A DNA stretch of 64,000 nucleotides from the NCBI GenBank assembly GCA_038087015.1, contig JASBNA010000023.1, forward strand, positions 248,001-312,000. Direction: 5' to 3'. Positions within the stretch are counted from its first letter, which is position 1. Every line of letters begins with the position of its first letter. This document shows, piece after piece, positions 51,045 to 62,336 of the stretch. Under the pieces are notes generated by a model. It was given only the letters and a program-made list of their open reading frames with translations, was not told the DNA's origin and searched no databases. A program made the position numbers and the translations under genes. Origin of the DNA: Cerrena zonata (taxonomy: Eukaryota; Basidiomycota; Agaricomycetes; Polyporales; Cerrenaceae).

Positions 51045-51451
51045 CTTTATTGCTTTGATGAGATGCTATTAGGATCTATTTTCTTTAATTTGACTCTCTT
51101 TCTCTTTTTTCTCCAGTTTTTGAATCTTTTGGCAGTAGTATTTAATATAAGGAAATTAAAACATTGGAAATAAGTTATTTAACAGCTGGATAGAGACAAT
51201 TATAATTTGCTTCGTGATGTAGAGAACATTAAGTATATATGTTTTATTCTTACTTTTTCTCTTCGATTCCTCCACGCGTAGAACGGTTTCCTTAGTTTTT
51301 GCGCATTGAGCATTAACTTCAATTGATCAAGAAATACTTCACGTGCTTTATTCGAACGTGTGGAATGCTATTACAATTACATATTAAGCCTTTGTAACCT
51401 ATGTATTTTGATGAGAGATCGGTGAAATGGGTCTATATAATGAGGATAGAA
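51045..51451. promoter_or_regulatory. IBtk-like promoter and SPT7 3' region
   Basis: About 400 bp between the IBtk-like start and the SPT7 stop. CACGTG at 51340-51345 is an E-box about 300 bp upstream of the IBtk-like gene. Nothing else recognised. Confidence 0.4.
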
Positions 51452-54400
51452 TTATGCTTTGACAGAAAGTTTTTGTGGGGAAACTGGTTTAGATGAAGAC
51501 TCTGGCTTTACCAGATACGAATCGTTACCTGTTGGATTGGTTTGATCATTCGAATTAGCTTCAGTGTTTGATTCTTGCTCGCTTGGTTCAGGTAAGAAGA
51601 AAGCGTTAGCAACAATACGTTTTTTGACTGATGAGATTTTACCAGTTGGTGGTAACCTTGGTCTGATGTTTCTTTGTTTCTGAGGTAATTCTTCATCTTC
51701 AATCAACATGAGTTGATCTGCTGGAGGCAAATCTGTTCGTTCACCTTTCTTTCTTTGAATTTTGACGTAATGGGCTTTGGATTTCTCAAGTAATTTACTG
51801 TAAAATGGTTGCAATAATCCAATTTGATCTTTAATATCTGCTTCGGATAATTTTTTGATATCCCATTCTTTGAAATCCTCATACTTGTTACTCTTATTTG
51901 CAACTCCAGTACTGTTATAGGAGCTGTTTAATCTAGAATGTAATAAATATATTGGAATTGAAGAACTTAATAACTTGAATTCTTTGTCTAAACCAAGCTC
52001 TTTGAAACCGAAAAAGTCATCACCAAGATCGTTAGAGAAATCCCCAGTCATGAATTGTTCACTGTTATCTTCGAAACTTCTTTCGTTAAAGTTTTCTAAT
52101 CCTGGTCTTAAAAGCTCTTTCAAGAAATTTGATAACTTGACTCTCAAATCCTTCAATTTGTCTGTTTGTTTGACGAGACGTTCTTGGACAAATGTATACA
52201 AATCATCTGGTTTATCAACACCATTTTCTACTAATGAGAGTAATAAAATTTCTCTCTCGTTTAGCCTATTTGAGGAGGTAGTCTCCGAATGTAATTTAAT
52301 GGATTTGATTAAATTACCCATATAGTTTTCAGCAATTTGCGTGAGCGTGTTTACAGCAAATGGTTGCGCTGTTTCAAAACCTGTTTGCATGGCAATTTTG
52401 GCGATATTTCTTCTAAGGACAGAAAATTGTATCTTTGCTGAGTTAGGATCATGATTGGGTAATTTGGAAACGGGGTCTATATCAACCTCTCTTATATATT
52501 CGACTTCAGGCTGCTTCATCTGTGTATGATGAACAAATTGTTGAGTTTGCATCTGTCTGATTAAAGAAATTTTAAAACAGATTTTTCTGATTTCCTGGAT
52601 TTCGGTGATGTTTTCAAAATAGATCTTATTCAAGCCTGATTCAGTAGGTAAAATGAAATTGGATTTTATTTTATTTGGATCACCTCCAGATTGTTGTAGA
52701 AAAACGTCTACTAATTTTTGTTCTCTTTGTTCTTCCTCTTGGTCATCAACACCTTTATATTGAACACCAGGTAATCCACCAGTGATATCGTATTCCAATA
52801 AGTATGGCTCATCATTTTCCAATAAGTTTGAGCTTTTAGATACAACCTGTTTGTTATCAAGATAATGATTGAAATTATTCATTTCATTTGACTCACGAAT
52901 TATAGCAGGAGCATCCGATCTTAATTTCATGTTATCATCAAACAATTCAGAACGGGCTGCACAATAATGAGCCCTAGACTTTGCTGTTAATGAGCGCCAC
53001 GCTTGTAATTCAGGATCAACCTCAGCTTCATTTTCAAGATCATTTTCACCACCACGAACATCATCACCTTCAAGATCTTCTTCTTCTTCTTCTCCAACGC
53101 CAGCAGTACCAGATGGTCCGACAGTACCAGCTCCTTCGTCACCAGTCATAGGAATTGGAGTTTCTGAAGCTTTAGGGGTACCCTACTTGCGATGCAATCT
53201 CAGGACTTTGAGCTATGCTACCAGTATCTTCAGTTTTTATTTGATTTTCTCTTGTTCTTTTACGGCCTTTTTTAGAAGCTTTACCAGAAGCAGAAGGAGT
53301 AGATTCTTTATTTTCATTATTTTCGAATTCGGCTTCTTCTTTTTCGACATCTGCTCTATTACGAATGGTAATATTTGGAATTGAAGGAATTAATTTTAAA
53401 GCTCTTTTTTGCATTGCTAAAGCATGTGCCCGTAAAAAATGTTTTGGATCTGCATTATAAGTTAAACAGTTTGACCAAATAAGCATAACATCATCAACAA
53501 ATTCTTTCTTTGAATTATAAGCCAAATTTTTCAATTTTTTCAAAATTGTATTTAAATCCATTGGTTTTTTAATTATGAGACCATAATTTGGAGCTTCTCT
53601 TTTAGAAACTTTATTTAAAAAGGGGGTTGAATGTTCAGTATAACTTCTTAAATCAAGAACAACTTTTTCACAAGCTTCAAACAATTCTTCCTGACCGACA
53701 CGAGAATCATTAGCCCATTTACCTCTATTTTTACGACATCCATGAATAAAGTACGAAGCTCATAATCATTGATGGGGAATATCATCACGCTGTTTTTGAA
53801 TTTTACCTAGTAAATGTTTTAAAGAATGAGACGCTGACCCAAAATGAATACCCATATTATCGGAGGTCTCTTCATTATTTGTGTTTGAGCCCAGTTTATT
53901 ATCAGTATCTTCGAGTTGTAAATCCGATTTTTCAAGCTTTCTTCTTTTGATTAAAGTTTCACGGTCATATTCAAAGTTATGATAAACTTTATTGAATTCT
54001 TTTATTAATTGTTCCTGATCTTCTAATGCGGTAGCAGAAGTTAATTTTGAAGTAGAAGCAGAAGGATCTGCAGGAAGGGGTGATATATCAGCTGGAGAAT
54101 TTATTGAAGTTGCTGGTTGGTCCGATTTACTAGGAGTGTTATTACCAGGAGTAACCGATCTTTTCAAATGAGGAGGTTCGAGAGAATTAGAACTACCAAT
54201 GGATGCGAAAGATGCAACATTGCTTATAACATTAGAAGCCACTGCTTGTTGAGAGGATGCCGGTATAGGAGTATCTGAGCTTGAATTGAATAGAGTGTTA
54301 TCATTAGAACTTGTAGGAGCAGAAGGTAAGGGAATATTATTGGGGATAAAAGTTGACAATGGGATTTCTAATATGATTTGACCATCATCGTTATAGTTTA

Positions 54401-54986
54401 ATTTGGAATCTTCCAGTTTTGAATCATCAGGAAGCGTATTCTGTTTTGAATCGTCATCATCGTCATCGTCATCGTCATAATCATCTTCTTCCTCTCGTAT
54501 AACTGCAGGAGGAGGAGGAGTGGTATTGTTCACGTCTTCTTTTAATTCTCCTTCAGTATCGGGTAGATCTTCGAGTTTATCAATCAATTCATAATCATCG
54601 GACACTTCATTGATTGCCGTGGACAGCTGATCCAAGGATTTTGCATTATAATAGAAATCAATTGCCTTTTCCCATAAGAGATACCTTATATGCAATGCTA
54701 AGAATTTGACTGGACGGTGACCTTCTTCTATAGTATCATCATCATTATTATGGTTTTCATCATTTGAATCATTCTCATTTGAATCGGATTTCACCACGTT
54801 TAAAACAACACTACCATCCAAGAAGGATTTCCATAATTGTAGGTTATTTTGGTTTAGAATATGATTAACAATTTTATATTGATATTCATTAAGGAATATT
54901 TCGAAAAACTTTGTTTCGTTCAATTCTTTAGCGAGTCGAAACAACTTACTCGAGTTATTCGTTTGAAAACTTGATAACCTGTTCAT
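51452..54986 (-). CDS. SPT7: SAGA subunit Spt7 with bromodomain, broken by three frameshifts
   Basis: Structural subunit of the SAGA histone acetyltransferase complex. The start is ATG 54984-54986, and pieces are 53766-54986, 53172-53684 and 51452-53149. The middle piece is the bromodomain ([46 protein letters not shown]), very close to Saccharomyces Spt7. The last piece has the histone-fold segment ([18 protein letters not shown]). Read-through at the first gap, shifting +1 near GGGG 53774-53777 and back near 53734-53738, recovers [10 protein letters not shown] and [18 protein letters not shown], known Spt7 sequence. A third shift at CCC 53181-53183 rejoins the C-terminal piece. Full length is about 1178 residues. 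Errors in the sequence are likelier than a pseudogene. Confidence 0.88.
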
Positions 54987-55413
54987 AATTCAAGTAATTT
55001 AATAGTTAACAAGCCAATCAAGATTTTTTTTTGCAGACCACGAAATGTTTGGGCGCGTAATATAAAACTCTCCAAAGTTCGATTACTTGCGGTTTTTACA
55101 GTGGAAGGGGTGCTGGTCGTGAAAGCTGGAGATTCTTGGAGTGATGGATATACCTGAGGACCCACTTCTGTTGATTGATGGACTGGCAGTGTATACAATA
55201 AGATCAATTTTCACCAGTTTAAACTATAAAAACACATTTTTTTAAGAGTTTTTTAAAAAAAGATAAAATGAGAAATTGAAAAAAAAAAGTATGTAGGTAT
55301 GATATGTACGGGTCTACACCAACGGTCACGTGCAACTGAAACACACTATACAAACAGGTGAAGGTTTAATATATATTAATAAAGATAAAGAAATCGAAGA
55401 TAATGAAATAAAT
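54987..55413. promoter_or_regulatory. SPT7 promoter region
   Basis: Lies upstream of SPT7 and downstream of UBC4. ATGTACGGGT (Rap1-like) at 55304-55313 and GTCACGTGC (E-box, CACGTG at 55327-55332) are 13 bp apart. A-rich runs lie near 55240-55290. No gene. Confidence 0.45.
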
Positions 55414-56090
<677 letters not shown>

Positions 56091-56602
56091 TTTGTTATGA
56101 TATATATATATAAATGTAGAAAGAGAAAAGAAAACCTTTCAAAAAAAAGAGAAGAAACTGAAACCTCACGGGAAAAACTAGGGAACTGCTCCAGTTAATT
56201 TAATGATCATTTGACAAATAACTACCGCCGCTAACTCACTGAACACTCCACCCGTACACCGCACACTAATAAGAAATCGAATCCTGCAGAAATTTTTAGA
56301 AGGAATCAAAAGTACACGACCATTGACCGGTTGATCTGGTGATGCGACACGACCTGTAAGCTGTAAAAAACATGTAAACTGTAAAAAGGCGTAAACTGTA
56401 AAGGATGTACAACCTGTAAACACAAGTAGATAAGGCCGGGCCAAAGATGAAGAATTAGCTGGAGTACGTTAGGTTCTCTAGTTGTTACTGAGTTGTTACT
56501 GAGTTGTTACTGCTATTAGGTTACTAGTAGTTAAGTTAATTTGGTATTTGTTCAGCTGGTTAGTTGTTCGAAGTTGAGCCTGGCGTGATCGCTCAGTGGA
56601 TT
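56091..56602. promoter_or_regulatory. UBC4 / zinc-cluster divergent promoter
   Basis: About 510 bp. ACCCGTACAC at 56250-56259 is Rap1-like, about 160 bp upstream of UBC4. CTGTAAA-type short repeats occur at 56350-56420 and GAGTTGTTACT is repeated at 56485-56515. No gene recognised. Confidence 0.45.
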
Positions 56603-59020
56603 ATGATTGTTACTTTTGATTCGAAACAGTCTAAAACATCATCAGATAAAATAGCCGGGGGGCTGCCAGATATAGCGTCTCCGCTTTCATCGTCGTTATC
56701 GCCATTGCCCTATAGAATCAATGGGAGTCCTATTGAAGCTTTGACGTCTCCAGGAAGTATAATAGCCCCTAAAATGATCAAGACCCATCAACTTACCAAA
56801 AGATCAAAGAACGGGTGTCTTACATGCAAAGTTCGAAAGAAAAAGTGTAAAGAAAATCGGCCCAAATGCTTGGATTGTGAAAGACTCAATAAAGATTGTA
56901 TATGGATTGACCATGATACCATGTCGGAAGAAGAAATTAAATTCTTGAAGGAAAAAGTTGAAAAGGAAGAAAGCGTATCTAAATTAAGAAAAAGGAAATC
57001 AAAAGTGAAAGAAATTGAAGTTAAAAAACATAAAAAGGATAACTTGAATGATTCGGTTTATAATTCCTTGATATCTCAAGAAACTGAACCCTCAACGTTA
57101 CAAACTAACGTTCATGATCGAGGAATCCTGATTACTAAAAAAACTACATCGTCCCCCCATGTACTCAAACAGTCGGGTCAGTTTCCAAGTCCCGAGGCGT
57201 TTGTCATGTCTCCTCGCTTGAGTCCCTTCATGGCCCCCAACTCTCCGACTATAAGTAGTCTAATGAACCCAATTGACTCTGCTGAAGTGCCAGCTAAAAA
57301 ATCAAATAAACAAGAAGACTCTCCCCCCCCTCTTGATTTGGACTTCTCCCTAGATAAAAGTCCCGGCTCGCCCCAGGCGTTCCTTAGCTTTCTTCGGGAT
57401 TTAAGCCAGTATCAGCACCTGCAACAAATGGCCGATCATAAGATTACTCTAATCAATGATGAAAACAACAATGAAGAAACAGATTACCAACAATTCATTA
57501 AAACAATATCTGAAAATTCCGATATTGGTAAAGACCAACACGAACATTCTCTGGATTCTCCCATTGCTCTATCGCCAAATTTCAATATAAACTCTCTTCT
57601 AGAATCAATCTCGTCATCTTCTCATAGTCCAAATGCCATTAATCACTTGGCTTCAAATTTTAATGCCTTTTTCCATCCCATACCCCAAAATAGCCCGTCT
57701 CTATTACCGGACCTCTCAGAAACTGGCGGCTACCTATATAATTACTACGTGGATACCTTGTCGAGAAAAATCAGTATTGCCCCTACTTCACAAAATGAAT
57801 CAAACTCTTACCAGAAAGTCTTTCTCCCCTTGGCCCACAAGGATAAAGGAGTATTGTATGGGATATTGGCTTGGTCGGGGTTCCATCTTGGTGGTGATTG
57901 GCATAAAGAAGGGGCTAAATATATAAATATGGCTTTGGATCATATAAAACAAACTTTAACCGATTTAAGAGAACGAAGAACCCTGGCGGGTGCTGAAGCC
58001 ACCCTTAAAGATACTAGACAATCAATCATTAATAAATTGGCTACTTTACTAATTCTTTGTGGGGCAGAAATTTGCCGTGGTGATGTTAAAAACTGGACGG
58101 TTTATCTCTCTTGGGGTTGGAAAATTTTATATTCAAATGGTGGTATTTTAAATTTTAACTCAAATAAAGAAGAACATTGGCTCATTTCAAATTTCGCTTA
58201 TCATGACCTATTAGCAAGTTCTACTTGTGTCCGAGGTACTTATTTCCCGTCAAATACTTATGATATCATTTTCAATGACACCGATAAAATCTCAAAAGGT
58301 AATTTGAGTCCGATCTTGGGAATATCGAAAAAACTCTATCGTATAATCGGGGATATAAACACTTTGGTATCAGAAAGCAAAAAAATCTTTGATGATTACT
58401 ATAACACTAATATAATCGATCATGATAATTCTATGGGTGTTTCACAATCCCCAACCTATTCTATCAATAATGATGATGACGAGAACGATGATACTGACTC
58501 TCAAATCAGCTCCCGGGCTAAAGTTAGCAGGAAACTTTTTGATGTCATTACAAAAGCAAAATATCTCGAAAGACAGATCGATGAAGCAAAACCTGATCCT
58601 TCCGATATTTCTAGCTTAACAGATGAAGATTTAAATCTACAATTGACTCTATTTGAATCTTTCCAAATAAGTGCTAAGCTTTTCGTAAGACAAGCATTAC
58701 TTAAATGCAATCCTTCAGCACTAGAATCTCAAGTATTGACTAATGATCTTACCAAATGTATTGATATTCTCATTGATTCTCCGGCTCAAGCATCTCTTGT
58801 TTTCCCTATATTCATGGCTGGTATTCATTGCGTAACTGAACACGACAGGATCATAATGAAACAAAGAATCGAGACGTTTGTCACCTTGTATGGGGCTTGG
58901 AGTATCAAACGTATTAGACATATTTTGGATATTGTCTGGGACAGAAATCCAAAGGGTGATCTGGTTGTCGATTGGATGGCCATTTTGAACGACTTGAACT
59001 GGGAAATCAACTTCGCCTAA
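56603..59020 (+). CDS. Zn(2)Cys(6) transcription factor, Uga3-like
   Basis: An 805-residue regulator from the ATG at 56603; the frame is open earlier but without an ATG. The binuclear cluster GCLTCKVRKKKCKENRPKCLDCERLNKDC lies at about residues 71-99 and is followed by a basic Lys/Glu-rich linker. A middle region (about 360-800) has the layout of the fungal_trans_2 domain, with FLPLAHKDKGVLYGILAWSGFHLGG and a conserved C-terminal DIVWDRN. This group includes Uga3 (GABA catabolism) and Lys14. I recall UGA3 next to NOP56 in Candida albicans, which supports but does not prove the name. Confidence 0.85.
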   Translation: MIVTFDSKQSKTSSDKIAGGLPDIASPLSSSLSPLPYRINGSPIEALTSPGSIIAPKMIKTHQLTKRSKNGCLTCKVRKKKCKENRPKCLDCERLNKDCIWIDHDTMSEEEIKFLKEKVEKEESVSKLRKRKSKVKEIEVKKHKKDNLNDSVYNSLISQETEPSTLQTNVHDRGILITKKTTSSPHVLKQSGQFPSPEAFVMSPRLSPFMAPNSPTISSLMNPIDSAEVPAKKSNKQEDSPPPLDLDFSLDKSPGSPQAFLSFLRDLSQYQHLQQMADHKITLINDENNNEETDYQQFIKTISENSDIGKDQHEHSLDSPIALSPNFNINSLLESISSSSHSPNAINHLASNFNAFFHPIPQNSPSLLPDLSETGGYLYNYYVDTLSRKISIAPTSQNESNSYQKVFLPLAHKDKGVLYGILAWSGFHLGGDWHKEGAKYINMALDHIKQTLTDLRERRTLAGAEATLKDTRQSIINKLATLLILCGAEICRGDVKNWTVYLSWGWKILYSNGGILNFNSNKEEHWLISNFAYHDLLASSTCVRGTYFPSNTYDIIFNDTDKISKGNLSPILGISKKLYRIIGDINTLVSESKKIFDDYYNTNIIDHDNSMGVSQSPTYSINNDDDENDDTDSQISSRAKVSRKLFDVITKAKYLERQIDEAKPDPSDISSLTDEDLNLQLTLFESFQISAKLFVRQALLKCNPSALESQVLTNDLTKCIDILIDSPAQASLVFPIFMAGIHCVTEHDRIIMKQRIETFVTLYGAWSIKRIRHILDIVWDRNPKGDLVVDWMAILNDLNWEINFA

Positions 59021-59303
59021 CTCTTCTACTTCACTTCTTTTTCACTGTATATTTATTCTGAATAACTAACTTGTATTATAATCTAATTGGCTTTTGCTGC
59101 TAAATATGTAATTGTGGTCGTGCGCGAGTGACAAAAAGAGTCCCATCTCATTTGTGCAGTGCAGGAGATGAGAAGAGAATTTTTTTTCAGTACAATAAAG
59201 AGGATATTGAAAAAAAAAAAAAAAATCAGTTAAACCAGATTAAGGGAACCTTGTTTCTATTAGTATTTTGAATCATACATAACCTTCTTTGAAGATAGAA
59301 AAT

Positions 59304-60848
59304 ATGGCTGCCTTAGATTACCTTCTTTTTGAAGAAGCTGCTGGTTACGCCATTTTCAAGGTGTTAATCCAACAAGATGATATTTCATCGAGACTGAAGG
59401 AAGTTCAAGAAGCTTCAAATGACTTGGGTAAATTTTCTAAAATGATTGAGTTAGTTTCATTTGCTCCATTCAAAGGTGCAGCTCAAGCTTTAGAAAACGC
59501 TAACGATATTTCTGAAGGTTTAGTTTCTGATTATTTAAAATCTATTTTAGAATTAAATTTACCAAAAACTAAAAAGAAGATTACTTTAGGTGTTTCTGAT
59601 AAAAATTTGGGTCCATCTATTAAAGAACTCTTCCCTAATGTTGACTGTTTAGCTAACGAAATTGTTCAAGATTTCTTGAGAGGGATTAGAGTTCACGGTG
59701 CCAAATTATTAAAAGAATTACAAGATGGTGATATTGAAAGAGCTCAATTAGGTTTGGGTCATGCTTTCTCTCGTGCCAAAGTTAAGTTCTCTGTTCAAAA
59801 GAATGATAACCATATCATTCAAGCTATTGCCCTTTTAGATCAATTAGATAAAGATATTAATACTTTCTCTATGAGAGTTAAAGAATGGTACGGTTGGCAT
59901 TTCCCTGAATTGGCTAAAATTGTTTCTGACAATTATAGTTATGCCAGATTGGCTCTCTTCATTAAAGATAAAGCCTCTTTAACTGATGATTCTTTACATG
60001 ATGTTGCTGCTTTACTCAATGATGATTCAGGTATTGCTCAAAGAGTCATTGATAATGCTAAAATCTCTATGGGTCAAGATATTTCTGTTCAAGATATGGA
60101 AAATGTTGCTACTTTTGCTCAAAGAGTCGTTTCTATCTCTGAATACCGTGCCAAATTATATCAATACTTAACTGATAAAATGCACACCGTTGCTCCTAAT
60201 TTGTCTACTTTAATTGGTGAAGTTGTTGGTGCTAGATTAATATCTCACGCTGGTTCTTTAACTAATTTATCTAAACAAGCTGCTTCTACTGTTCAAATCT
60301 TGGGTGCCGAAAAAGCTTTATTCAGAGCTTTAAAAACCAAAGGTAACACTCCTAAATATGGTTTGATTTATCATTCTTCCTTTATTGGTAAAGCTTCTTC
60401 TAAAAATAAGGGTAGAATTTCTAGATACTTAGCTAACAAATGTTCTATTGCTTCCAGAATTGATAATTACTCTGATGAACCATCTACTGCTTTCGGTCAA
60501 ATCTTAAAGAAACAAGTTGAAGAAAGATTAAACTTCTACGATACTGGTTCTGCTCCAATGAAAAACAGTGATGCTATCAAAGAAGCTTTAGCCATTGCTG
60601 GTGATCTCATCGATGAAGATATGCCAGATGCCACCGCTGCTGAAGATGATGATGAAGAAGAAGAAGAAAAATCTTCCAAGAAAGAAAAGAAAGAAAAGAA
60701 GGAAAAGAAAGACAAGAAAGAAAAGAAGGAAAAGAAAGAAAAGAAGGAAAAGAAAGAAAAGAAAGATAAAAAGGAAAAGAAAGAAAAGAAACGTAAGGCT
60801 GAAGATGGTGAATCTCCAAAAAAGAAGAAGAAGAAGTCTAAGGATTAA
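59304..60848 (+). CDS. NOP56: Box C/D snoRNP core protein Nop56
   Basis: Nucleolar core protein of C/D snoRNPs, which guide 2'-O-methylation and processing of rRNA (also called SIK1). The ATG at 59304 gives 514 residues starting MAALDYLLFEEAAGYA. NOP5NT, coiled-coil and Nop domains follow: LGLGHAFSRAKVKFSVQKND, VKEWYGWHFPEL, VAPNLSTLIGEVVGARLISHAGSL and GAEKALFRALKTKG, all nearly invariant. The C-terminus is an acidic patch followed by about 55 residues of KKEKKEKK repeats. The frame is open five codons earlier but starts at TTG. Strong codon bias. Confidence 0.97.
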   Translation: MAALDYLLFEEAAGYAIFKVLIQQDDISSRLKEVQEASNDLGKFSKMIELVSFAPFKGAAQALENANDISEGLVSDYLKSILELNLPKTKKKITLGVSDKNLGPSIKELFPNVDCLANEIVQDFLRGIRVHGAKLLKELQDGDIERAQLGLGHAFSRAKVKFSVQKNDNHIIQAIALLDQLDKDINTFSMRVKEWYGWHFPELAKIVSDNYSYARLALFIKDKASLTDDSLHDVAALLNDDSGIAQRVIDNAKISMGQDISVQDMENVATFAQRVVSISEYRAKLYQYLTDKMHTVAPNLSTLIGEVVGARLISHAGSLTNLSKQAASTVQILGAEKALFRALKTKGNTPKYGLIYHSSFIGKASSKNKGRISRYLANKCSIASRIDNYSDEPSTAFGQILKKQVEERLNFYDTGSAPMKNSDAIKEALAIAGDLIDEDMPDATAAEDDDEEEEEKSSKKEKKEKKEKKDKKEKKEKKEKKEKKEKKDKKEKKEKKRKAEDGESPKKKKKKSKD

Positions 60849-61261
60849 GTTCATTGATAATTTCACCCCAAAGGAGATTTTTTTTGGTGATATATTTATC
60901 ACTTGTATGAATAACACGTCTATATTGAAAAAAAATTATTTAATCTTTCATTGGATCTACAAAGTCCTCTTATTCAAAGTTTCCTCCCTTGCTTTAGTTT
61001 TTTTTTTTTTTGATTCTGATCTTTTGATCCATTTTGTTTTATTCTTCTCAATTAGAGATTTAAACTTCACTGTAAACTAACTTTTTTTTGCATGTCAAAT
61101 ATATTATAAATACACAACATTTTCTAATATCAATACACTGTAACTATTATGAATATGTATTTGAAAACTACATAAGATTCGAGATAACTTGATCAAACTA
61201 ATCGATTAGTCGAAACATACACAAATACACCATAAATCTACCAATTTAAATCAGTTGCTAA
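60849..61261. other. NOP56 / perilipin-like convergent 3' region
   Basis: About 410 bp between two convergent genes, with several T runs (about 60998-61010) and AT-rich terminator-like sequence. No feature recognised. Confidence 0.35.
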
Positions 61262-61993
61262 CTAAACTGAAGTCTCATTTGCTGCCGATGCACCTTCTGT
61301 TGAAGTTGGAGCTTCAGCATGCTTTTGAGTAAGAACATTATTCAACATTAAAAGAGTACGGGCAAGTTCACTTGAGTGATCTTTGGAAACTTTTTCAGTT
61401 TCAGGGAACCAAACAGTGATTAACTTTTCAATGCTTTCGTTAACTGGGGCAACTATTGGATCAACTTGACTGGTGATAATACCTTTACCGTTGTTATCGT
61501 ATACCAAAATATTAAAGCCATAACGAAGACCACTAACATTTTTGGCAGTTGGTTCGACAATGGTTTTGAAAAGAGACTCATGGGCAGCATTCAAAGTTTC
61601 TTGAGTAGTCTTAACAGTCCCATTGACCGGTCTAGTAATTGGGTCAGTTAAGTCATGCGCTTCTAAAGTGGATAAACTAGGGAACACTGAATCAAGCTGA
61701 GTTAACATCAGTACTGCGATATCATCACCAGTATCCATAACCCATTTAACGGGTTGAGTGGCCCTGATTGCCTTCAAAGTTGGAGTAATGGAAGTAGCAA
61801 CTTGTCTGGTCCCAGGTACGCGAAAGACGACATCCCTAGTCGAATTGACAAGTGGGTACTTTCTAACATGAGTTAAGAATCTCTTTTGAGAAGAAACTTC
61901 GGGAACAGTCACCGTATTTTCAGTAACAGTGACGGTATTGTCAGTAGCAACAGCACTTTCAGAAGCAATAGCAGTATTTTCAGTAGCAGACAT
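61262..61993 (-). CDS. Perilipin-like lipid droplet protein
   Basis: A 243-residue protein with a Thr/Val-rich N-terminus and then HVRKYPLVNSTRDVV, resembling the start of the perilipin PAT domain (RVxxLPLVxSTYD). It contains repeated amphipathic segments with DPITRPVNGTVKTTQETL, IVEPTAKNVSG and DPIVAPVNESIEKLI. This pattern suits lipid-droplet coat proteins such as Saccharomyces Pln1/Pet10 (283 residues). There is no signal peptide or membrane segment. The family call rests on the PAT-like motif and overall composition. Confidence 0.6.
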   Translation of the reverse strand: MSATENTAIASESAVATDNTVTVTENTVTVPEVSSQKRFLTHVRKYPLVNSTRDVVFRVPGTRQVATSITPTLKAIRATQPVKWVMDTGDDIAVLMLTQLDSVFPSLSTLEAHDLTDPITRPVNGTVKTTQETLNAAHESLFKTIVEPTAKNVSGLRYGFNILVYDNNGKGIITSQVDPIVAPVNESIEKLITVWFPETEKVSKDHSSELARTLLMLNNVLTQKHAEAPTSTEGASAANETSV

Positions 61994-62336
61994 TTTGGAT
62001 AGATTATGTGAATTAATTTGGACACTAGGAAAGTCTGTATGAGCTCTTTCAAATGGGTTTGGTGATGATTTTATAGATGATTTTGGCTGCTAAACCACAA
62101 AGTGCAAAGTGGATTTTTTTTTTTTGTTTTCAGTATGAACACCAAAGGTAAGAGAGTTTACAAACTGAAAGAATGAACGTATAGTTGTATAAGAATAAGA
62201 GGAGAGCCATAGAGTATGGCTACCGAAAAAGGACAAGGTCAAGCTTGCAAATAAAACGTTGAGAAGTGAAAGGTTAAGATTCCAAAGTAGATAAAATTGA
62301 AAGTTGAATTGAGCAGGTTTATGATATTGAAAACGC
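61994..62336. other. Upstream region of the perilipin-like gene
   Basis: About 340 bp with a T11 run near 62115. A short AG-rich stretch lies at 62195-62260. Nothing recognised. Confidence 0.3.

Noticed and set aside
46233..54986. The IBtk-like gene and SPT7 as decayed pseudogenes or as programmed frameshifting
   Set aside because: Protein-level conservation is high on both sides of every junction and the changes are single bases, mostly in homopolymers; sequence errors are simpler, and no slippery-site architecture was evident.
56580..56605. GATCGCTCAGTGG resembling a tRNA A box
   Set aside because: No matching B box or cloverleaf nearby; it lies just before a zinc-cluster gene start.
60588..60917. 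Phe/Leu-rich frames opposite the NOP56 tail
   Set aside because: Antisense of the AAG/GAA Lys-Glu repeat, not genes.
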